From an uncultured Candidatus Binatia bacterium (GTDB lineage Bacteria > Desulfobacterota > Binatia > Bin18), in the NCBI GenBank assembly GCA_958296235.1, contig OY282457.1, positions 1,364,501 to 1,428,500 on the forward strand: a stretch of 64,000 bases of DNA, in the 5' to 3' direction. Below are positions 59,107 through 64,000 of the stretch, piece after piece (the stretch's first letter is position 1; the number at the start of each line of letters is the position of its first letter). The translations under genes were made by a program, and so were the position numbers. The notes under the pieces are model-generated. The model ran no database searches and had not been told where the DNA came from. It saw nothing but the letters and a program-made list of their open reading frames with translations.

Positions 59107-60276
59107 TTATGTTCTGAGCGGTCGGAAGAAGGCGCGGATATCATTGACCAGGAGTTCAGGTTCTTCCATCGGCGCGAAATGCCCACCCGATGCCATGGGC
59201 GTCCAGCGTTGTAAATTATAGTAGCCCTCGGCCCACTTGCGGGGCATGAGAACAACCTCTTCTGAAAAAACGGCAACGCCGGTCGGCGCCTGGACGACCG
59301 GCGTCTGCTCATGCGACGGCTTCCAGGGGTTATGCGTTGCTTCATAATAGTAGCGTGCGGACGTGCCAAAACTCTGGGTGGCCCAGTAGACCGTCATCGT
59401 GGTGCACAGATCGTCTTTGCTAAAGCGTTTTTCGACCTCTCCGTTGCAGTCACTCCAGGTACGGCGCTTTTCCAGAATCCAGGCGCACAGCCCGACGGGA
59501 GAGTCATTGAGGGCAAAGGCCAAGGTCTGCGGCTTGGTCGTCTGCAAGGCGGAATAGCCGCTCTCAGCGGCAAAAAAGTTCAGGTTCTTTTCGTACCAGC
59601 CCTCCTCCTCCGGGCCGTACTCGGACGCCTCGGGCATGGAGCCGACAAAAATATCCAGCGGAGCCATGAGGTTGATATGACAGCCGAGCAGGTACTCGGC
59701 GTACTTATGCCCAAGCTGGGCGGTAATGAGCGCGCCCCAGTCTCCGCCCTGGGCGGCGAATTTTTCATAGCCCAGGATATCCCGCATGAGTCCCACCCAC
59801 AGGTCGGCCGTGCGCCAGAAATTAATGCCCGGAGTGGTCAGGGGAGTGGAAAAGCCATACCCCGGCAAGGACGGCACAACGACATCGAAGGCATCGTTCG
59901 GGTCGCCACCGAACGCGGCCGGGTCGGTCAACGGCCGAATGACTTTATGAAAATCCCAGAAGGTCCACGGCCAGCCGTGGCTCAGAATCAGCGGTGTCGG
60001 ATTCGGGCCTTTTCCTGGCTCGTGGATAAAATGGATCGGCACCCCGTCAATCGTCGTCTTATAGTGGGAGAAGGCGTTCATATCGCGCTCAACCGCGCGC
60101 CAGTCGTAGTCGGTGCGCCAGTATTCGACCACTTCTTGGAGGTAGGCTTGATTCGTCCCATACGCCCACTGCTCGTTGGCAAACTCCCCCGGCCAGCGCG
60201 CCTTTGCCAGCCGCTCCCGCAAGTCTGTCAACACCTCATCTGGGACAGAGACCGTAAACGCTTCTTTGTTGCTCAT
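59107..60276 (-). CDS. Epoxide hydrolase-like alpha/beta hydrolase
   Basis: The 389-residue enzyme resembles microsomal-type epoxide hydrolases. The N-terminal EHN region has VSVPDEVLTDLRERLAKARWP and a long helix with HYKTTIDGVPIHFIHEPGKG; HGWPWTFWDF is the oxyanion HGxP; the nucleophile aspartate is in AAQGGDWGALITAQLG; the base histidine is in MASGGHFAPMEEPELL. It opens epoxides to diols. GGAGGG 5 nt before ATG 60276 supports the start. It is the first gene of the operon with CoxG, nitrilase and SnoaL proteins. Confidence 0.92.
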   Translation of the reverse strand: MSNKEAFTVSVPDEVLTDLRERLAKARWPGEFANEQWAYGTNQAYLQEVVEYWRTDYDWRAVERDMNAFSHYKTTIDGVPIHFIHEPGKGPNPTPLILSHGWPWTFWDFHKVIRPLTDPAAFGGDPNDAFDVVVPSLPGYGFSTPLTTPGINFWRTADLWVGLMRDILGYEKFAAQGGDWGALITAQLGHKYAEYLLGCHINLMAPLDIFVGSMPEASEYGPEEEGWYEKNLNFFAAESGYSALQTTKPQTLAFALNDSPVGLCAWILEKRRTWSDCNGEVEKRFSKDDLCTTMTVYWATQSFGTSARYYYEATHNPWKPSHEQTPVVQAPTGVAVFSEEVVLMPRKWAEGYYNLQRWTPMASGGHFAPMEEPELLVNDIRAFFRPLRT

Positions 60277-60376
60277 GACGCCCTCCTTCTTTGGCATCCA
60301 GTGCGTTCAGCACCCAGCAGGACAGATACTGCCCTTCCCCGCCGCTGGCAAGAGGGGCGGCCCCCTTCTGAAACGC

Positions 60377-62224
60377 TCAGTCCACCTCAACTGCCGTCGG
60401 TGCCACCTCGGGCTGCCTCTCGAACTGGGCCACAATCCGTTCCAACTCTGCCCCAGAGATGGTCTCTTTCTCCAAGAGCACCTGGGCGGCCTGACGCAGA
60501 ATGGGGCGCTTGGCCTTCAATATCCTGGTGATACGCGCGTGCTGTTCGTCGATAATACGGCGCACCTCATTATCGATCTCCCGAGCGGTCTCCTCGCTGT
60601 AGTCACCCGGCCCGTGCGGTTGGCCGTTTTGCAGGAACATGGGCTGGCGCTCCTGGTCAAAGCTTTGCTGACCGAGCGTGTCGCTCATCCCGTAGGATTT
60701 GACCATGCTCTTGGCCGTATCGGTTGCTTTGAGCAGATCGTCTCGGGCCCCAGTCGAGATCTCCTGGTAAATCAACTCTTCAGCCACCCGACCGCCGAGG
60801 AGCACTGCGATTTTGTTTTCCAACTCGGATTTGGTCAGCAGAAACCGATCTTCGCTCGGCAGTTGGAGGGTATAGCCCAAGGCCGCAACGCCGCGCGGAA
60901 TAATCGAGATCTTCTGGACTTCATCCGACCCCGGCAACGACATGCCCGCCAACGCATGCCCAATCTCGTGATGGGCGACGCGCGCTTTTTCTTTTTGGCC
61001 TAAGACGCGGTTTTTCTTTTCCAGCCCGGCAATCACCCGCTCAACCGCCTCCTGGAGCTCAGACAGGCCCACCGTGTCTTTGCCGCGCCGGACCGCCAGC
61101 AGCGCCGACTCGTTGACGATATTGGCCAAATCCGCGCCGGCAAAGCCCGGCGTCATGGCGGCAACCACTTCCAGGTCGGTTTCAGCCTCAAGAGGAACAG
61201 TACGGGCGTGTACCTGAAGAATAGCCAGCCGACCGGTTTTGTCCGGCCGGTCTACCACCACATTGCGGTCAAAGCGTCCGGCCCGCAGCAGGGCCTGGTC
61301 CAGAATCTCAGGGCGGTTGGTGGCTGCCATGAGAATGACCCCAGCCCGCTGATCAAACCCGTCCATTTCCACCAATAACTGGTTCAGGGTCTGTTCCCGC
61401 TCATCGTGCGAGACAGGGCCCATGCCGCGCGCTTTGCCCAGGGCGTCCAGCTCATCCATAAAAATAATGCAGGGGGCTTTTTCCTTGGCCTGCGTAAACA
61501 GGTCGCGGACTCGGGCCGCGCCCACACCGACGAACATCTCCACAAACTCTGAGCCGCTAATCGAAAAAAACGGTGCCTGGGCTTCTCCCGCCACTGCTTT
61601 GGCCAGAAGCGTTTTCCCCGTCCCCGGCGGTCCAACCAGCAAAATGCCCTTCGGGATTTTCCCCCCCAGCCGGCGGAATTTTTCCGGTGTCTTGAGAAAC
61701 TCAATGACTTCCTGGAGTTCCGTCTTGGCTTCTTCGACTCCCGCGACATCGGTGAAGCGGACTTTGACATCCTGCTCCATATAGATTTTGGCCTTACTCT
61801 TGCCGATCGACATAAAGCCGCCCCCGAAGCCCCCACGCTGGGCCATCCGCCGCATCAGAATCAGCCAGACGCCAAAGAATAACAGGACAGGCAGCATCCA
61901 GGACAGCAGGTCGCTGATAAACGTGCTCTCGATCTCCCCGGCAAAGCGGATCTCGTGGGAGGCCAATTGCTCGGCCAGGTCGGAGGCCACCCGGATCGTC
62001 ACAAACTGGCTGGGCTGTCCTTCGACGGGGTCTTTGAGCGTCCCCTGAATATAGCGCTCCGAGATACGGATCTCCGCGATGCGGCCGTCATTCAAGTAGT
62101 CCTGAAACTGGCTATAGGGGATCTGTTCGATGCGGGTCGCCTGCATCCAGGCACTATGCAGGATGACGACCCCCCACAGGGCAATGAAAAGATACCAGAT
62201 GTTAAACTTTGTCTTTTTATCCAT
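60377..62224 (-). CDS. ftsH: ATP-dependent zinc metalloprotease FtsH
   Basis: The 615-residue inner-membrane AAA+ protease. Two membrane helices (about 9-27 and 105-125) flank a periplasmic domain. [12 protein letters not shown] is Walker [12 protein letters not shown]alker B, the second region of homology follows, then HEIGHALAG, the zinc site. It degrades LpxC, SecY and misfolded membrane proteins. Length is close to E. coli (644) with a short C-terminus. The ATG at 62224 starts the [16 protein letters not shown] anchor. A TATAAT lies 9 bp upstream, so its leader would be a few bases. Confidence 0.95.
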   Translation of the reverse strand: MDKKTKFNIWYLFIALWGVVILHSAWMQATRIEQIPYSQFQDYLNDGRIAEIRISERYIQGTLKDPVEGQPSQFVTIRVASDLAEQLASHEIRFAGEIESTFISDLLSWMLPVLLFFGVWLILMRRMAQRGGFGGGFMSIGKSKAKIYMEQDVKVRFTDVAGVEEAKTELQEVIEFLKTPEKFRRLGGKIPKGILLVGPPGTGKTLLAKAVAGEAQAPFFSISGSEFVEMFVGVGAARVRDLFTQAKEKAPCIIFMDELDALGKARGMGPVSHDEREQTLNQLLVEMDGFDQRAGVILMAATNRPEILDQALLRAGRFDRNVVVDRPDKTGRLAILQVHARTVPLEAETDLEVVAAMTPGFAGADLANIVNESALLAVRRGKDTVGLSELQEAVERVIAGLEKKNRVLGQKEKARVAHHEIGHALAGMSLPGSDEVQKISIIPRGVAALGYTLQLPSEDRFLLTKSELENKIAVLLGGRVAEELIYQEISTGARDDLLKATDTAKSMVKSYGMSDTLGQQSFDQERQPMFLQNGQPHGPGDYSEETAREIDNEVRRIIDEQHARITRILKAKRPILRQAAQVLLEKETISGAELERIVAQFERQPEVAPTAVEVD

Positions 62225-62233
62225 GACCGATTC

Positions 62234-62239
62234 ATTATA
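62234..62239 (-). promoter_or_regulatory. Consensus -10 element close to the ftsH start codon
   Basis: TATAAT on the minus strand ends 9 bp before the ATG. A TTGACT lies 21 bp further upstream, a spacing too long for a standard sigma-70 promoter, so the -35 is unassigned. Confidence 0.45.
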
Positions 62240-62358
62240 GCGTGCCAGAACCGGCTGCCTAGTCAACGCCGTCCCTCTTCCGATAGAGCCCGGCGCTCTA
62301 CGTCAGGATGCGACAGTTGCCTTGCACTTTCATCTGAGCCAGGCAATAGTCAGTGCCC

Positions 62359-63191
62359 ATGCGTCACGCTCCCACGAGTCGTTTCATCCGCGTGAACGGC
62401 CTTTCCCTGCATTATCTGGAATGGGGCGAGGCAACACATCCCGCGCTCATCCTCCTGCACGGCGGCTCGGCCCATGCCCATTGGTGGGACCATATTGCCC
62501 CGACGCTGGCGCGGACGTACCGGGTGCTTGCCCTTGATCTCCGCGGGCATGGAGAGAGTGGGTGGACGCGCCCGCCCGCCTACGAGATCGCCGATTACGT
62601 CGCAGACCTTGAGGGCATTGTCGCCGTTCTTGCACTCGACGCGCCCGTTCTTATGGGTCACTCGCTTGGAGGCTTTGTGGCGCTGCATTACGCCACGACA
62701 GCCGCAACGAGCGGCGGCGCATTCGTTATCGTTGATATCGGTTCCCGGCTACGCCCGAGTCGAACGATGCGTTTGCTGCGTTCCCTGCCACCGCCGACGT
62801 ACTCCACTGAGGCCGATGTCTACGCCCGATTTCGCCTGCTGCCGGCAGAGACGTGGGCAACGCCCGAGCGGCTGAGACATATTGCCCGACACAGTGTGAG
62901 ACCTGACCATACAGGTCGTTTTCACCTCACGAGCGACGTGCTGCCATGACCCGCCAACCGTGCGACCTGGAGCCGCAGCTCGCGCGTATTGCTGGCCCCA
63001 TCTTGTTCATCCGAGGCCAATACAGCCGGGCGCTTTCGGCTGAGCGATTATCCCACCTGGTCCATGCCTGTCCGCGGGCCACAGGGATTGAAATTCCCCA
63101 GGCCGGGCACCACGTTTTCCTCGATCAGCCCGCAGCCTTTCTTGACACCGTGACGACTTTCCTGCACGAGACAAGCAGGGCTCCCGTCTGA
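62359..63191 (+). pseudogene. Alpha/beta hydrolase split by a frameshift
   Basis: Two frames of one hydrolase. The first (62359-62949) holds FIRVNGLSLHYLEWGEA, HGGSAHAHWWDHI, the nucleophile GHSLGGFVALHY and then stops early at DVLP. The second (62946-63191) begins MTRQPCDLEPQLARIAGPIL and carries PILFIRGQYSRALS and the base histidine in EIPQAGHHVFLDQPAAFL. The two overlap in ATGA, and each alone lacks part of the triad. A one-base indel near 62940 is the simplest explanation; stop/start coupling giving two chains that reassemble is possible but unusual. No strong ribosome site precedes either start. Confidence 0.72.
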
Positions 63192-63260
63192 TTCACGGAG
63201 AAAGACGGAGGGTACAGCGGGGATGCTATCCGGGCGCTGGCATCATAGGAGGTAGAGTCT

Positions 63261-63398
63261 ATGTTCTGGTTTGGGTTTATTGTGGGCGCGGTCTCAGCGA
63301 CCGTGTTTATTCTGTACGGCAACGGTGAACTGCTGGTGAAACTCCGCGATCAGATAAAAAACGCCTCTGATCGGTTTTGGGAGTCGCAGAAAAAATAA
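63261..63398 (+). CDS. 45-residue single-pass membrane protein
   Basis: A small ORF with a strong ribosome site AGGAGG about 7 nt upstream. The product starts MFWFGFIVGAVSATVFILYG, one membrane helix, followed by a polar amphipathic tail ending DRFWESQKK. Such single-pass mini-proteins often regulate membrane complexes. No homologue was recognised. It stands alone between the split hydrolase and the CoA-transferase. Confidence 0.65.
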   Translation: MFWFGFIVGAVSATVFILYGNGELLVKLRDQIKNASDRFWESQKK

Positions 63399-63517
63399 GC
63401 GCCTTTTCTTGTGGCCTCCTTTTTGTTCCGCTCACTTTGTTCGCCTCTTGGCCTTGTGCTAGAGTTCGGGCAAGCGAGAAGCAGCCGCAGGAAGCATATC
63501 ATAAGGAGGGCAGGCGT

Positions 63518-64000
63518 ATGGCAAAGCCGCTGGATGGAATTCGTGTCCTTGACTGGACTATATGGCAGCAGGGGCCGGTCGCGACCATGATGCTCGGCGA
63601 CCTCGGAGCTGAGGTCATCAAGCTCGAAGAGCGCGTGGGGGGCGACCCTGGGCGGGGCGTGATGCAAATTGCCGGAGCCAAAACCGGCGCGCGCAACTAT
63701 TATTTTGAAGCCAATAACCGGCATAAAAAGAGCCTCACGCTCGATCTCAAGAAACCCGAGGCCAAAGAAATCGTCTATAAACTGGTCGAAAAGTCAGACG
63801 TCTTTGTCCAGAACTATCGCAAGGGCGTGGCGGCCAAGCTCGGTCTCGATTATGCCACCCTCTCGCAATACAACCCCAAGCTGATCTATGCCAGCGCGAG
63901 CGGCTATGGCCCGAACGGGCCGGACGCGGGTGAACCCTCCTTCGACTATATGGGCCTGGCCCGGTCCGGGATCATGACCGCGGCGGGTGAGCCGGACATG
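63518..64000 (+). CDS. CaiB/BaiF family (class III) CoA-transferase, cut by window end
   Basis: The visible 161 codons match class III CoA-transferases: LDGIRVLDWTIWQQGPVATM, DLGAEVIKLEERVGGDP, KSLTLDLKKPEA and LIYASASGYGPNGP. The catalytic aspartate lies in EPSFDYMGLARSG. TAAGGAGGG 7 nt upstream of the ATG supports the start. It resembles the enzyme at 2309-3529 in layout but differs in sequence, so it is a separate paralogue. Confidence 0.92.
   Translation, partial: MAKPLDGIRVLDWTIWQQGPVATMMLGDLGAEVIKLEERVGGDPGRGVMQIAGAKTGARNYYFEANNRHKKSLTLDLKKPEAKEIVYKLVEKSDVFVQNYRKGVAAKLGLDYATLSQYNPKLIYASASGYGPNGPDAGEPSFDYMGLARSGIMTAAGEPDM

Noticed and set aside
59311..60531. 406-codon plus-strand frame
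   Set aside because: Opposite the epoxide hydrolase gene, which has all catalytic motifs; no recognisable protein.

Overview
This window most resembles the chromosome of an uncultured, GC-rich Gram-negative bacterium. The repertoire is type III CoA-transferases, thiolase, fused electron-transfer flavoprotein, many amidohydrolases and nitrilases, SnoaL/NTF2-like small enzymes, EthD, CoxG, epoxide hydrolase, type IV pilin biogenesis and HpnH. I know this mix from Entotheonella/Tectomicrobia-like and deltaproteobacterial environmental genomes. That placement is inferred from gene content and gene order alone. Most genes have a strong AGGAGG-type ribosome binding site. No tRNA, rRNA, CRISPR array or intact transposase was found.

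Layout. 1-7.8 kb: truncated thiolase, a bacterial GPP34/GOLPH3-like protein and a STAS protein (minus strand), a CoA-transferase, a secreted hypothetical, a flavin/F420-type oxidase, RmuC, a DUF433 module, a glyoxalase-fold protein and a SnoaL-like protein. 7.8-18 kb: D-aminoacylase, ABC exporter, a toxin-antitoxin pair inserted next to an amidohydrolase remnant, then alpha/beta hydrolase, amidase, CocE-type hydrolase and a nitrilase-fold protein that lacks the catalytic cysteine. 18-24.6 kb: accessory region with an HsdR-N-type nuclease, HicBA, an EthD protein, a YcjX/DUF697 island between 52-bp direct repeats with a decayed nuclease fragment, an alpha/beta hydrolase and DinJ/YafQ. 24.7-29 kb: amide and hydantoin catabolism (hydantoinase, nitrilase-type N-carbamoyl hydrolase, acetamidase/formamidase). 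29-33.6 kb: pentose-phosphate operon (fused transaldolase/glucose-6-phosphate isomerase, RpiA). 33.7-38.4 kb: HNH protein, cupin, zinc alcohol dehydrogenase, then MazEF, an AbrB remnant, a DUF6516/HTH pair and a SprT-like protease. 38.5-50.5 kb: HpnH, Fur, and a ten-gene minus-strand operon running from type IV minor pilins and prepilin peptidase through a membrane MutS-like ATPase to tmk, holB, metG and tatD. 50.6-54.6 kb: ArsI-like lyase with a cysteine-tailed ECF sigma factor, HIT hydrolase, fused EtfBA. 54.8-57.1 kb: ParA plus a Schlafen/AlbA_2 ATPase, translationally coupled. 57.2-64 kb: epoxide hydrolase/CoxG/nitrilase/SnoaL operon, FtsH, a frame-disrupted hydrolase, a 45-residue membrane protein and the start of a CoA-transferase.

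Housekeeping functions are interleaved with broad amide, hydantoin and acyl-CoA catabolism. Small accessory insertions sit at gene borders, several marked by direct repeats, palindromes or gene remnants. Toxin-antitoxin loci are dense: seven modules or remnants. The best candidates for undescribed systems are the YcjX/DUF697 island (20.2-22.7 kb) and the ParA plus AlbA_2/HATPase pair (54.8-57.1 kb).
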